Source: Gloeopeniophorella convolvens
Taxonomy: Eukaryota; Basidiomycota; Agaricomycetes; Russulales
Direction of reading: 5' to 3'
Assembly (NCBI GenBank): GCA_022496205.1
Contig: WTXD01000008.1
Coordinates: 186,001-250,000, forward strand
Length of the DNA stretch: 64,000 nucleotides
How positions within the stretch are numbered: the first letter of the stretch is position 1; the number at the start of each line of letters is the position of its first letter. The notes under the pieces were generated by a model, which saw only the letters and a list, made by a program, of their open reading frames with translations, had not been told where the DNA came from and did not search any database. A program made the position numbers and the translations under genes. Positions 1 through 12,073 of this stretch are shown here, piece by piece.

Positions 1-78
1 TCCCGACGGAGCAGGCGCTCCCTACATAAAGTGTCACAAGGCCCCACACCACTACCGTCCTTGACGATATCTACAGTC

Positions 79-1536
79 ATGGCCCGCACTTGGGCAGTTA
101 TCTCTGCTGTTTTGGCCACGGCCTTCGCCGTGTACTACCAGCTATTACTAAAGACTATGTTGTCTAATTATGGTTTCTGGAGAGAGGTTGAACCTGTCGG
201 GAATACCAACTGCAAGCAGATCGAGGCTCTTCAGGCTTGCGAAAGTGCGTAGCTGCGCAGCACTACTTCACTCCGCTGAGAAGTCTAACAATTTACAGAG
301 ATTTCCTTGCATCCCCCCAGCGGACTGGTTTACCTCGCCTGTTCAACACCGGCTTACCGGCAGGCCTGGGTCCCCGCTCTCCGCCGGTTGGATGCGGACA
401 AACACGCGTTTGATGATTACATTGCCACTTACGACCCAACCACAGACGCGGTCAAGCGTCTGACTTTCGAAGGCTTCCCAACACCACAGGGCTACGGTTC
501 GCACGGCTTGGATGTCGTCCCATCGGCGTCCAACCCGAATGAACTCTTCGTCTACGCAATCAACCATCGTAAACCGCTCAGCGGCAATGCCAAAGAGGTC
601 GGCGCAAACTCAGTCGTGGAGATCTTCAAGACGACCGTCAGGGGAGACACGCTCACACATGTGACGACCGTTGAGGACCCGATCATCGATACGCCAAACG
701 ATCTGGTTGGTTTCCCGGACGGGAAGAGCTTCTACTTCACAAACGACCACTCGCAGAAGTCTGGCTTTGTAAGTAGAATTGCGTACATAATACCACTGAC
801 TTGCATCACTCATGCTGGGCTTTCGTTGCTCTGTAGATCCGTACGCTTGAGAGCTTCGGACTGCCCCGCTCCTCGGTTGGTTATTGTCACGTTGACAACG
901 GCTGCAAGATTGCCGCTGCCAGGCTCCTCGGATCCAATGGCATTGCACGAGCTCAGAATGGGACCGTTTATCTTGCCAACATCAAACTTGGTCAGGTTCG
1001 CATCTTGGAGGAGCAAAGCGATCACTCTCTTGTGTTGACAGACACTGTTACCTTGGGTGCGCCATCAACACCTCTCCATGATTGTCGAGCGAACGCTGAG
1101 TGGCCGCTGACGCAGACCGCCCCGTGGATAACGTCACACTGGATGAGAACGGAGCGCTTTGGGCGGCTGGCATGGTGATTGCACTCCGTTGGCTCGCCGC
1201 AATGGCCGATCTCACGAAGGTGGCTCCGTCGTCTGCTATCCGTATCACGAGGAACACTGGAGAAGGTGCTTACTTTGGGGAGAATCTGAAGGCTGAAAGG
1301 GTAGCGCATCGCATTCTTCTCGGTGTGCTATTCTCCGCTAAGCTTGGAACAGGTATTCGAAGATGATGGCAACTTAGCCTCCGGCGCAACGACTGCACTG
1401 CACGACGCAAGGCGTAATATATTGTACATGCATGGTAATCTTGGTTCTTCACTATTCGTCGCAACTGGATGTGTTCTGAAATCCAAATTCAGGTTTATAC
1501 AGCCGTGCCCTCGCCGTCTGTAAGATCTCAGCTTGA
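79..1536 (+). CDS. Paraoxonase/arylesterase-like six-bladed propeller protein
   Basis: Predicted 393-residue hydrolase of the serum paraoxonase/SMP-30 type, which opens lactones or aryl esters at a calcium-bearing beta-propeller. An N-terminal hydrophobic helix (about residues 5-25) should act as signal anchor, as in fungal relatives. I join exons 79-244, 299-768, 837-1056, 1101-1300, 1353-1434 and 1493-1536. Family-like segments are HPPSGLVYLAC, GYGSHGLDV, DTPNDLVGFPDG (a calcium-ligand region), GYCHVDNGCK and PVDNVTLDENGALWAAG. The 44-base intron 1057-1100 looks like a frameshift at first sight, but splicing it restores the PVDN blade, so I regard the gene as intact. The start is the first ATG giving the usual short N-terminus. 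Substrate is unknown. Confidence 0.82.
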
Positions 1537-2111
1537 ACGGGACCTGTGATCATTCTGGGTAGTGCACATCAGTATTTACCCGGGGTATTTATTAGCTTCC
1601 TTCTGTGAAGTCAGACGATGGATCTTGAATCCAGGAAATATCTCTCCCTGAACATGAATGTTGAGCCCGAGACTCCCGAGAGAATTCCTTACACTGTCGC
1701 GATGTGGTGAAACGTGCGAAGGGGTACTTACTGCATAGCGGCCGCCAATGATTGAAAACCCTATTGAGCGCTTGATCAAGCGGCCAACCGGCAGATCTAG
1801 GGATCGTCGATTATCGATGGTGGATTGCGCCTCGAGGCTGGAGCGTAAACCACGTGATTCGCAATGTTATGTTATGATAGTTTCAGTTTTCTCTTCACGT
1901 TTCCGGACTCGACGTGCACCCTATAATCGGGGTTCTTTGGGGTCGCACTTTTGACTCCTACAACTGCATCGGCTACGAAGTGCAACGCAAGGCACCGAGA
2001 CCCCTGAGCATTTCCGGAACAACTCCCAAGTCTCAAGACCTGCCAATCTACGAACAGACTAGCTACAGTGTTGTTCGCGAGGGCCAGATAGTATCCACTT
2101 AGAAGCACACC
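1537..2111. other. Intergenic, no gene seen
   Basis: Lies between the stop of the paraoxonase-like gene and the start of the antiporter. The few short open frames carry no recognisable motif and no coherent splice pattern. It presumably holds a 3' end and the antiporter promoter; I see no clear TATA box. Confidence 0.5.
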
Positions 2112-4305
2112 ATGGGCTGGGAACTCCTTGAAGTTCGTGCTCTATAACGCGTCTTTTTTCATGACAAACTCGTCGACCATCAGGTCTCGCACGCCAGTTT
2201 GGCGTACACTGTCTTAGGCGGCTTCGTTGTAGCAGTGCGTTTCTTTCCACTTGTCAACTCTTAGGGAGCTCACGGTGATAAAGTTTAGCATGGTTTCTTT
2301 GCTGGTGAAAGAAAAGGTTACATCTCTTACTGGAAGCGGTTCACCCTTTTCGATTGCTGATTGTGTGCGTAGCTATATATCAACGAAGTCGTACTTGGGA
2401 CGTGCTTCGGCATTGCTCTAGGTCCTCATGTTTTGAACGTTTTCGATCCACGCTCCTGGACTGGCATCACCGACGCACTCACTCGAGAGATCATGCGCAT
2501 GGTGCTTGCCACTGGCCTATTTGCTATAGGCGTCGAGCTGCCGAAGCGGTACATGGCCGACCATGCAAAGAGTCTACTTATCATGGTCGTCCCAACAATG
2601 GCATTCGGTTGGCTCGTATCAGCTGGTAAGTGCCCCCACTCACTCAGTCGCCTCAATCTCATTGTATCGTCATCTCAAGCGTTCATCCGCGTCCTTTTTC
2701 CCGCGCTGGATTTTACCTCAGCACTAGTCATCTCCGCGTGCTTGACACCCACGGATCCGATTATCAGCGCAGCCGTTATCGGTTCGTCCGCCGCCATTGT
2801 TGATCATCATATCATCTACTGAACTTCAATCCTTTTTTACTTCAGGAGGAAAATTTGCAGTTAATCACGTACCGCTTGCGCTTCGTCGGATACTTGTAGC
2901 CGAATCCGCGTCGAATGACGGGCTCGCATACCCCTTCCTCAGCATAGCGATATACCTCACAACAGAAGCTTCCCGCACAGTCGCGTTCGAAAAGTGGCTG
3001 GTCATTAGTTGGCTTTGTAAGTCAATGCACTGCGCTCATTGCTTCTGCTGATGAATGTGCGGTCAGATCAGGTCATCTTAGGCATTGTCATTGGTGCTAT
3101 CATTGGTGCGGTGATTGTGTGCTTTCGCTCTTCATGTCACCTAATCTACGCAGGTTTCTTATTCTCTCGCATAATGAGGTTCACACACCGGAAAGGCTTC
3201 ATTGACAGAGAGTCGTACATCGCTCAGTATGTTGCTCTCGCGTTATTCACAGTCGGAATCACGAACACGCTTGGGAACGACGACCTCCTTGCTGCTTTCG
3301 CCGCCGGTATGATTGCGCCTTGTCGGGAATGACCCACATCTGACGTTCGTACGTAGGGAGTGCGATTTCATGGGATGGCCATTTTAACGTGCAAATCGAA
3401 AATGACGCGTTCTCTTCGGTCATCGACCTCGTTCTGAACTGTGCATGCTTCATCTACATCGGGGCCTGGCTCCCATTCAATCAATTCAACCTTCCTGAAC
3501 TCGGAATATCACCCTGGCGTCTCGTGCTTCTGATGTTTGTGATACTTGGTTTGCGCCGCATACCCTCTATGCTTTTGCTATACAAGTGGATACCCGAGAT
3601 CGAGAATTGGCGCGAGGCCTTGTTCTCAGGGCATTTCGGTCCCGTCAGTCATTTATAATAGACAGCCCTCCATGGTACTGATTGCATTCGTGTTTAGATC
3701 GGGGTGGGCGCGGTCTTCATCTGTACACTCGCGCAGAGCCGCCTGCAGACACCACAGGATCCTCCACAATCGCAGCAGGACATGCTCGCTGCAGCACTCC
3801 AGCCGATAGTTTCCTTCGTCGTACTGGGTTCCATACTTACCCGTACGGTCCCCTGTCGTTCCATTGACGACCTCACTAAATGACGAGAGTGGCAGATGGC
3901 CTCTCCATTCCTTTTTTTTCTGTAGGTCGTAGGACACTGACTATCTCACGTTCGCTGGTGGACCAGCCTGACTGGCTCCTCTGGGTCCGCCGCGCACCAC
4001 CCCCGGGAGATGCGGAACGCGATGCCGCTGAGAGTGCGAACGCGACAATCATCACCTCAGGGGAGACCAGGGCGGTTAATGTCAAACGCGTAGAATGGCC
4101 CGACCAAGCTGAATCTGCCGCTGAGGCGGCTAGCCCGACGAGGAGGATGCCGAGAATGGATGATGTGAGCTACTATTGCTCTGGTATAATGCATTCCTCA
4201 TAGCTGCTCCAGGAGAGCGTGCCAGGCGGGAGTGCCGTCCTCGTCAAAGAAGAACATGTGCAGATCTTAGTTACAGATACTGAGGTCCCCCACGACGATA
4301 GCTAA
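2112..4305 (+). CDS. NHA1: Plasma-membrane Na+(K+)/H+ antiporter, Nha1/Sod2 type
   Basis: Predicted 541-residue antiporter that exports Na+ or K+ in exchange for protons across the plasma membrane. Twelve exons are needed: 2112-2132, 2184-2234, 2284-2316, 2373-2625, 2680-2781, 2846-3016, 3067-3105, 3154-3306, 3357-3643, 3698-3842, 3896-4164 and 4204-4305. The start MGWELLE followed by VSHASLAYTVLGGFVV matches the conserved N-terminus of fungal Nha1. Later landmarks are FDPRSWT, TPTDPIISAAVIGGGKFA, the ion-site region ESASNDGLAYPFL, the paired Gly-rich helices and HGLSIPFFSVGRR closing the membrane part. The hydrophilic C-terminal tail is only about 120 residues, much shorter than in yeast Nha1, where the long tail is regulatory. 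The last intron is only 39 bases, so the final exon is the least certain. Confidence 0.9.
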
Positions 4306-4691
4306 CATTAAGTTCTACTTCCCACCTCCTTAGGTTGTGCCATTCATCTCGCTTCCTGCGCTGATGCACATTATGATTTTGCACTACATGTGATCCCTAG
4401 TTGGAATCAGGTCCCAATGGCCTCAATGAGCCATGTCCTAGTCATAGTCATAGATTCGCTCCCAGATACTCGTCATGCATCCATACCAGTTTTCTTGCTA
4501 TCCTATGATACACCGAATGAATTACTTCGTGCCCCAATCGCTAGTAGAAAAGTGCAGTGTCCGCAAAGCGCGTAAGGAAAACAAAGGCACGCAGGAGGTT
4601 GTCCTTAGTTGTAGTGTATACACGTCGTCGTGTCATAAAAAGCAGTCGTGATTTTATAAGTCATAGAGCGGACGAAGTCATCTGTCCATGT
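4306..4691. other. Convergent intergenic stretch, nothing seen
   Basis: Lies between two convergent genes (antiporter on plus, Pro/Ser-rich gene on minus). It should hold both 3' untranslated regions. No gene or repeat is recognised. Confidence 0.5.
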
Positions 4692-5940
4692 TTACTCGAG
4701 AGGGTTTGTCCGGCCAGCCTGAGATACCAGACCATGAGACAAACGAGGCACTTGGACGAAGGCGTCGGGCTTACCTGGACTTCACCGCCGCGATCCTGCC
4801 CTTCGCTACAGCCGCATAACCATTCAGTCCACCAACGTACAGGCTTCGCGTCTTCATCGTCGGCTATTGGACGAGACAGTGCGGAATCGGGGCGCGGGAA
4901 TGGCTCAGGCGGACGTTTAGCATGGGGCGTCTCCGTACGCGGTGGAGGAGACCGGGGTTTGGGCAAGTCGAGCGGGGCAGGTGGGCTGACTACACTCGTC
5001 GAGAGAGAGATACCAGAGTCGGAGACGGCGAGTGTTTCAGACGGAGATGAGGGAGTTGCGGCTGCCGCCACGGGAGCCTGGAGCTCCACCGCTGACGCGG
5101 AAGCGTCCAGGGGTGTAGATACAGCCTGTGCATTGACGAAGAGTGAAGATGATGAGCCAGGCGGATCGGCGAACGGATTTTCGGTGCGGGCGTAAGGACC
5201 CGTGCGGAGATGACCAAGTGCGGGGCTCGGAGACGGAGACGGTGGAGCGGAGGGCGAAGGGCTGGCCTCGATGTCATCGAGCTGAACAGCGTCCTCGGAG
5301 GTCTGAAGGGCATGGTGCTTCCCACCGCCGTCGGCGGGGGGGTGCGATGTGCGACGCGTCCAGAATGAGGTTGCGCGTCGGGCAACACCGGCGACCACAG
5401 AAGGAGAATTGGAAACAGTCGAGTCGCGCGCGGCCCTCCGGCGCTGGCGCTCGGCGATCTCCCAACGCCTGAGATTCTGCACGTAACAGCTTGTGAGCAG
5501 AGTTTGCCAGGGGATTGGTGGCGGGGGCGCACCTCCTGAATGCGTCGGCTTTCGGTTTCTTCGTCGGTTGTCGGCGGGTACGCTTCTGTATTCCCGCCCC
5601 GGCTCGCCCACTCTAACGCCTCATCGGTACCGCCCTCTGCGTAGGAGGCGGGCGGGGGTGATTGTGTCTCGACAGCCCTTTGCTTGCCCTTCCTCTGCTG
5701 CGGATGGTCGAAACTACTTGTGCTCTCACGATCGAGCTCGTCGTCGCTGTGTGACCAGGCTGCTCTTCGGCCGAGATCTTCCTCTTGGGGGGAAGGCGGG
5801 AGAGATGGTTGTAGGTAGAGAGATGATCTCCCAGGGGAGGGGGGAGGGGACATGGGTGGATGTGGTTGGGCGGGAGCACCGTTGCTGCCTGCCGCACCGA
5901 GCCGAGTGCGCGTCGGCGAGGACGAGCAGTGCGTGGCCAA
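4692..5940 (-). CDS. Uncharacterised Pro/Ser-rich protein with conserved C-terminal QAGRTNPLE tail
   Basis: Predicted 378-residue protein from exons 5940-5533, 5476-4775 and 4718-4692. Most of it is low-complexity Pro/Ser/Glu sequence without membrane helices or signal peptide. Two short ordered islands stand out. One is a basic amphipathic stretch (NLRRWEIAERQRRRAAR) right after the first intron; the other is the C-terminus RWWTEWLCGCSEG followed, after the last intron, by QAGRTNPLE and a stop. As I recall, a W-rich, Cys-containing motif ending in QAGRTNP-E closes an uncharacterised protein family in many fungi, which is why I splice the last intron (4719-4774) rather than read through it. 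Read-through would give an unrelated tail. Function is unknown; the Cys pair suggests palmitoylation or membrane association, as inference only. Confidence 0.75.
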
Positions 5941-6095
5941 ATGGGGAAAGTCTAGCCAAATTTAGAGTGCTCAGCCACCCAGAAGGATGTGTGACAAACG
6001 TGTGACATGCTTTGTAGAGCGTCACGAGCGGCGTTGCGCAGCCAAATTCGATTGGCTTGTCGACGTCGACGTAGTAACTCTTCTCCTCCTCCATC

Positions 6096-7493
6096 ATGCT
6101 CGGCCTCTCCCCCACGTTCCTTTTCCTCCTATCCCTCCCCCTTACTGCTCTCTCCCAGGCAAACCTCACAGACGGGGACACTGACACCTGCAACCCCGCA
6201 CACAACGGCTTAGCCACCGGCACTCTCCAGTACAACTCAGATTGCAATGCGACCACTTGGTGCAGCGGCGGCTCGTGCATTGCCAAGGGATGCCGCAGAG
6301 ACGAGTTCCCCCTTGGCTACCCAACAGGCGACAACCAAAAGAAAAAGAAAGATATCCCCCTTCCGGACAAATGCAATACAAGCCAGTTTTGCCCGGATGA
6401 GGGCTCGGAATGCATCGACAAGATCCAAGTTGGCCAGCCTTGTCAGCTCGACCGAGATGGTGTGTGCACACAGCTTCATTGTGGCCGCCAGATCTTCACG
6501 CCCCTCTTTCCCAGACTCTTGCGTCGGCCCCGACAACTTCCAGCAGCTTAGAGACAACACTGGCCACGGCCTCAACGTGAACGGTTCCATCTGTCTCAAC
6601 TTTGTTTGCCAGTACGCCTGTTGCAGCCCGTCCACTCAATATCTTGTCTCAACCCTGTCAGATTCGCCAATATTACCGCCGGTTCTCAGTGTGAAGTCGA
6701 GAACGTAGGGTATGTCGCATATGGGGTTGGTAATACGGAATTCGTAAACGTGGTGTCGCGGTGAGTCCTCAATACTTCCGTAACTCCTTCCACTCAATAA
6801 CTTGCGTATCAAGTGATAACTGCATGGTTGGCTTGTATTGTGATTCCAACACCACCGTTTGCATTCAACAGAAGGACATTGGAGCTGGCTGTAACGCAGA
6901 CAAGGAGTGCAGCACTTATAACTGTCTCCCTAACCAGGTCTGCGGTAAGAACCTTGCAGAGTCGCGTCATTTCGGGACCTGGGTGTACATTGTCATTGGC
7001 GTTGGGATCTTTGGAGGTGAGCAGCAGAAGAACCTGTATTCAATACGAGTCGGCGCTTGATTGACTCTACCCTCTCAGGCATGATCGCAACACTCGTCCT
7101 GCTGTTCTTTATCCACGGCCGGAAGCGCGAGGACGAGCGCGAGAAGCGCCTGCAGTACTGGCGCGAGCAGGTGTGCTTCCTTGCTCACCAATATCATTGC
7201 TTTTATTCACTTATGTTGCTCCATAGAATGCCTTCCGCCAAAACATCATGCAGATGCACGAGACCGCGCGCGCTTCGATATTCTCTACTCCAGGAAGCGG
7301 CTCCAGACGCTCTCAGCTTTACGGTGTCACAACCGAGGACTCACAAGTCCCGATGCTGCAGCATGCTGCCCCACCACCAAAGAGTTCTGGGCTGCGCCAT
7401 TATGTCGCCGAAGATACAGCATCGTACGAGGGTGGGAATGAGAATGAGCATTTGGTCATGCGGGCGCCATACACGCACGACAACAAGATATAA
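6096..7493 (+). CDS. Secretory Cys-rich single-pass membrane protein
   Basis: Predicted 373-residue type I membrane protein from exons 6096-6459, 6515-6611, 6662-6760, 6814-7016, 7079-7170 and 7227-7493. An N-terminal signal peptide (about residues 1-22, ending near ALSQA) is followed by a Cys-rich ectodomain with repeated units such as CSGGSCIAKGC, CPDEGSECIDK, CVGPDNF, CMVGLYCDSNTTVC and CSTYNCLPNQVC. These resemble the disulfide-rich EB or dickkopf-like modules found in fungal surface proteins. A transmembrane helix (WVYIVIGVGIFGGMIATLVLLFF) leads into a highly charged juxtamembrane segment (HGRKREDEREKR) and a cytoplasmic tail of about 120 residues. N-glycosylation sequons (NLT, NAT, NIT, NTT) support an extracellular face. 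No enzymatic motif is seen; a wall sensor or adhesion role is possible but unproven. Confidence 0.8.
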
Positions 7494-7702
7494 GCGCTGG
7501 GGGTATTCGATTTTGGACTTGACTGGGACACGATCTATCCTCACCTTATGGCTCTGTTCAGACAGACAGCTGCATACACGCGCGCGGGCGCGTAGCGGAC
7601 TATACCTCACCATGTTCTAATACAGACGCAGTATATACTCTCTCAGTAGTATATCCCAATACCACTTCAGCCCGACCGCGACCCGCCCAGGGAGCCAGGG
7701 AC

Positions 7703-9362
7703 TTATGTCTCGCATCCCGGACAGCAGTGGAGCACATCGTGGACGAACACATCGCACTCAGTGCAGAAGTTGTTTTTGCAGTCTTGACACCGATACCGGC
7801 CGAGCGGGCTCATCCCTTCACTGATAGCCGTCACTGGTGTTTCCTTGAAACGTGACATGCATGCGTGGCACGTAGCGCTCGCGCCCGGCGCGTCGTCGGG
7901 TGTCAACCTGCAAAAAGCATCTCGTCAAGCCAGCACGAGCTACGCCATAGAACGAAGGCTACTCACACCGCAGTATACGGCTTGACCGGAAACAAGTGAT
8001 GGTAGCTCCGCGCGAGATGTGGTGACGAGACGATCATGAGCCCGCAGACATCGCAGTCCGTCGGCGCGTCGCACAGTCGCGCGCCGCAGCGCGGGCAGAG
8101 GAACCCAGCCGCGCGCATCTGCGCGTGACACACGCACAGTGCGGCGGGCGCGGTGTCCGGCAGGCGCTGCGGAAAGCCCATCATCATGAGGTCCGCGCTC
8201 ATCTTCCCGCCGGGGCCCTTGCCAGCCTTCTGCTGCGCGGGCGGTGGGATGAGCTCGAAGAGCAGGTCTTTGAAGTGGCCCTCGTTCAGCGCGACCCCAA
8301 ACGCGCCTGTTCGGATATGCCGGCGCGATCGGTCAGGCGCATCGTGGAGAAGGGAGGAGGGGGGACGCACCACCCGTTTTGTCGCACAGCTCGCGGCAGA
8401 TCTTCATCTCGGCTGCAAGCGCGACGAGCGAAATGCGGATGCGGTCTTTGACGCATGATGAGAGGGTCTCGTAGATGTTTCCAGGGTCCACAGTTGTCAG
8501 TGAGCCAAAGATGATGACGATCTCGCGCGAGGAGTGCGTTGGCAAATGGCTGTCCACCGAGAGTCACCATGCCAGTGCAATGGAGGAGGTAAAGGAGAGG
8601 GCCAGACCTCATGCTACTGCGCGCCATCTCGATAGCGTTCTGCAGACTTGGTTCGCCAGAAGGTTCGAGTTTGTGCCTCTCGGAAATGGCTTTGAGCACG
8701 TCCTGTGGGTTTCCTGTACCCAGCCGGCTCAGCGCGAGTGCCCGGCCGTCGCTGAGCATACGCCACGCACCAGACATCTCGCCTATGCGTTCGCCAATGC
8801 CACCACGCATCCCTACCACCCCGATCTGCCCGAGCGGGTTCTGGTCGAACCACTCGTTGATGAACTCGCGCGCATACTCGAGGGTGAGGTCGAAGCGCGT
8901 CGGACGCATGTCGCGGTCGGTCATGGACGAGGACAGGTCGAGCAAAAGGACGAGGTGGCGGATGATGGTGCGCCGTATCGCAGCAGCAGGCGCAAGGAGT
9001 CTAGCAGTTCATTGGTATGCGATGCACAGGTGAGAAGGAGCTCGTCGAGCGCACCTGCGCCGCCGACCGCGCGCAAGCAGCTCCGCGACGGCGCCAGTGA
9101 GGCTACCGGCCTCGTCCTCCTGGACGGTGTCCCACGAGCGCGTGTACGTCGCCTCCCAAGCATAGCCTTGCTACAGTGCGGGCGCACCGAACGGTCATAG
9201 TCAGTCGAGAGACGGATGTGCTGCAGAGTCGCAAGCTCGCACGTCCTTGGCTTTTTGCTTGCCCTTGTCGTTGGCCCGGGAGCCGCTTCTGTCCTTGGCT
9301 TTTCTTCCGCGCGCAGTGAGGTCCCCTTCGTCGAATGAATCAGACTCGGATCCAGAATTCAT
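7703..9362 (-). CDS. SSL1: TFIIH core subunit SSL1 (p44 homologue)
   Basis: Predicted 450-residue core TFIIH subunit acting in nuclear transcription initiation and nucleotide excision repair, where p44/Ssl1 binds and stimulates the XPD/Rad3 helicase. Exons are 9362-9243, 9170-9055, 9000-8608, 8549-8371, 8306-7967 and 7907-7703. After an acidic N-terminus comes YTRSWDTVQEDEAGSL, then the von Willebrand A-type domain starting LVLLLDLSSSMTDRDMRPTRF and running through NEGHFKDLLFELIPPP. The C-terminal zinc-binding region follows, with Cys pairs in GFLCPRCGARLC, TDCDVCGL, CHACMSRF and the C4-type YRCQDCKNNFCTECDVFVHDVLHCCPGCE. All cysteines of these modules appear present. Length is close to other fungal SSL1 proteins. 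The start is the only ATG giving the usual acidic leader. Confidence 0.94.
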
Positions 9363-10040
9363 GGTACCGCCGTGCGCGTGCGCGTGCCACGGCTAACACA
9401 AGTGAGTACGTAGAGTACAGGGGTGTGTGTGGACGCCGCCGCTGTGGCCTACAACTTGAATAAGCCTAGATACACGTCCGGCCCGCCTTCGGTACAGCCG
9501 GTATATCATTCATCATCTGCCTGCCCTTTGCAAACACGGTTTAAAGGACACTGGCCATGTGTAATTCATTCTCGAGTCCAAAGCTGGTCACCGATTTTGT
9601 CCATCTGTGTTCCATGATGTATGCACAGCAGATGACATTGCCCTAAAACCATGGCCTTCACCTCGGATTGTTCCAGGGGCCGAATGCACCCTCGCAACGA
9701 CCTTCGTTTCCGCATCATAAAACCTCCACAACCTTGATTGGTTCCAAGGCAAGTCTTGCTGGGTGATGCTGGGTGCACTCGTACCTTCGTCGGCTGCTGT
9801 GCGCAAACGCAACGCTCGGGAACCCTCGTATCCTTCCGAGACACCTTGCACTTCTGCCTTCGTCCTATGTATCTGGGCTGACAGCACGGACTGCATCTCC
9901 GTATTGATGCTGCCACTGCTGTGCAAGTCCCGAGCTCGTATGCAGTTGCCTAAAATTCTATCTAGTGAGCGATATGAGACAGGTGTCCCTTGGCTCCCGT
10001 ACCCGGCCTTTGAGCACGCCGTTGCCTGGTATGCCTCATT
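9363..10040. other. Intergenic, no gene supported
   Basis: Upstream of SSL1 and downstream of the TCP11-domain gene, both on minus. A minus-strand open frame at 9566-9916 has no family motif, unusual composition (Cys/His/Arg scattered) and no splice partner. I treat the stretch as the SSL1 promoter plus a 3' untranslated region. Confidence 0.5.
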
Positions 10041-11667
10041 TCAGGATGTACCCTGATCCATGAGGTCCTTCCATGTATGATCGATCCACAGTATGACCGT
10101 CTGCAGTTTCCCCATCCCTTCCCTAACTGCGTCAGCCAAGGTCGAGTCACCAAAACCCTTCACTTCAACGGCCTCCGCCACAGCCTTCAGTTTGTCTGTC
10201 GCGCCGTATGGCTGCCTTTGCCTCCCTGTGCGCATCTCGGTAGGCGCGTCTCGCCTCTGCGTTAGCGTAGGCGTGTGGGCGAGGCGGTCAGCAAGTGCTA
10301 TCAGGAGGCGGCGTTGTAGTAGAAGAAATACTGGGTCCTGAGCGCGGAGCGTCCGCGTAACCGATGCACGAAGGGCTGCCACCTTTTCTGAACTCGTCAG
10401 TGCAGATGCCTGGACCAGTTCATCGGCAAGATTGACCAGTCGCGTGTCTTCTGCGCCTTGTTCCTCCTCCACAGACGCAAGAAGAAGCGCCCAGATGCGA
10501 GACATGAAGCCTTCGACTGGGGGTGCAGACGGGGGAAGTAGTGCATGCAGAGCGGCAGCGATAACAATGGCCTGCAAGAAATTTTGGATGTAGAGTAACT
10601 CAGGAGTAGAGAATAAGAATATTGGCGGCAAGGCGTTTGGTGTGGAAGGTGGTGGGTCGTCCTCGGGAGCCAAAGGCTTAGTCGGCAGCGGGCATGCGAC
10701 TGGGTCTGTGGCGCCAAGAGACTGCACAAGCCGTATCACCCATCGGCGCGAGGGTGGCACAACGATATGTGAGTACAAGGGCGAGAGTTCGCCTATCCAC
10801 GCCGGGATGCTTTCGCGGATAGTGGTCTCTTTCCACAGATCAAGGGTGAGTGCCCGTTCGCGGGTGCGCGCTTGGTCAGCAATCGCCGCCGCAAGTTCCG
10901 CTTCACCCATTGTGCCAAGGACGAATTGAGAGAGATCGTCTTTCATGGTCTCCGCGAGTTTGAGTAACGAACGAACGGTTTCAACGGCGAGTTTGGCAAG
11001 ATCAGGGATCTCCGAGGGAGGGTCGGCAAGAGAAGAGACGAGATCGTCGATGTAAGCATCGCGGGCCGGGGCGCAACGCTCACGGAGAGCAGAAAGGATC
11101 TCACGAAAATGGTTCAGCGCCGAAAGAAGTGGGGATGACGTGGGAGACAGGGGAGCGACAGCGCTGACGAGGACAGGGTGGTCGGCAGGGAAGAGTGGCA
11201 CAAGCACATCGTGTAAATCATTGAACAAGAGTTTCAGGCGCGGGAGCTGCACGGAGGGTTCCCTGGAGGACAGTGATTCCAATGCCTAGCGCAACGGAAA
11301 GTAAGGACGAGAGATAGAACCAAAGCGTGCAATGCACCTCTTCCCAGAAGGCTATGTGTATAACCTCTTCAACCTTATCATGCAGTGAGGGATGCTCTCC
11401 GTCTCGACGTTCTCGGGCGTGCGGCTTCAACATAGCCGAGAGGAGAGACTTGCCCGGTGGGAGGACTTTGGCCGGATCATTTGCGAGAATGTGCAGGAAG
11501 TAAGTTTGGTCCAAAAGGTCGATGAGTTCGGTTGGAAGGTATGTATTTGAGGGCAGTGCACGCAAAAGCGGGTGGGGTGCTGTGAGGGGTGCGACCTGAA
11601 CTAGAGTCCTGTCGGGAGACTTTCTAGAGCCCGTAGACTGGGTATGTCCATGCTGACTGCCGTTCAT
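10041..11667 (-). CDS. TCP11-domain protein (Sok1-like)
   Basis: Predicted 524-residue protein from exons 11667-11338 and 11285-10041. Joining them gives VEEVIHIAFWEEALESLSS, the typical opening of the T-complex protein 11 domain, followed by LPRLKLLFNDLHDVLVPLFP and a long all-helical body with VKGFGDSTLADAV near the end. The family includes yeast Sok1, a high-copy suppressor of protein kinase A loss, and mammalian TCP11 proteins, which modulate cAMP signalling in sperm; the biochemical activity is not established. No membrane helix or catalytic motif is visible. The start is the first possible start codon in the open frame; an additional 5' exon cannot be excluded. It is divergent from the NIPA transporter gene. 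Confidence 0.85.
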
Positions 11668-12073
11668 GCTTGTAAGAGGGCTGCGTTCAGGGAATGTGTG
11701 GTCGCCGGATATCCCGTCAAGCGAAATAAGCTCATGATGATCGATGACCTCAGCGACGGCGTTGAGCCAAGTTGCTGACTCAACGCCGGATTGTCAAAGT
11801 ATCCGGCCCGGTATTACGGGAGAAGCCGTGGACGCGGACGCTTGAGTTCGGCTGTGCGGTTGTGCATGATCTCATCCGTTGCCGTCGCGGAAACGAACTT
11901 CATTCCTACCTCAACCCACTCTTGACCTCTCGACTCGTTCATGGGACTTTAGAGCTCTTTATCCACACTCGACAATTGTCAAGACCTTCGAGGCTGTGTT
12001 TCCCCCCTGTCTTCGACCCAGTGTCTGTTCCGGAGCCCCACCGCCCACACTAGCAAACACACCAGCTTCATTC
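11668..12073. other. Divergent promoter region
   Basis: Separates the start of the minus-strand TCP11 gene from the start of the plus-strand NIPA gene, so it should hold both promoters. CT-rich runs occur close to the plus-strand start, a common pattern in fungal core promoters. I see no clear TATA box. Confidence 0.45.

Noticed and set aside
1040..1110. Apparent frameshift in the paraoxonase-like gene
   Set aside because: A 44-base GT-AG intron (1057-1100) restores the frame and the conserved PVDN blade, so no pseudogene call is needed.
4557..5195. Long plus-strand frame opposite the Pro/Ser-rich gene
   Set aside because: It is the antisense of a GC-rich, low-complexity coding exon on minus, with no motif of its own.
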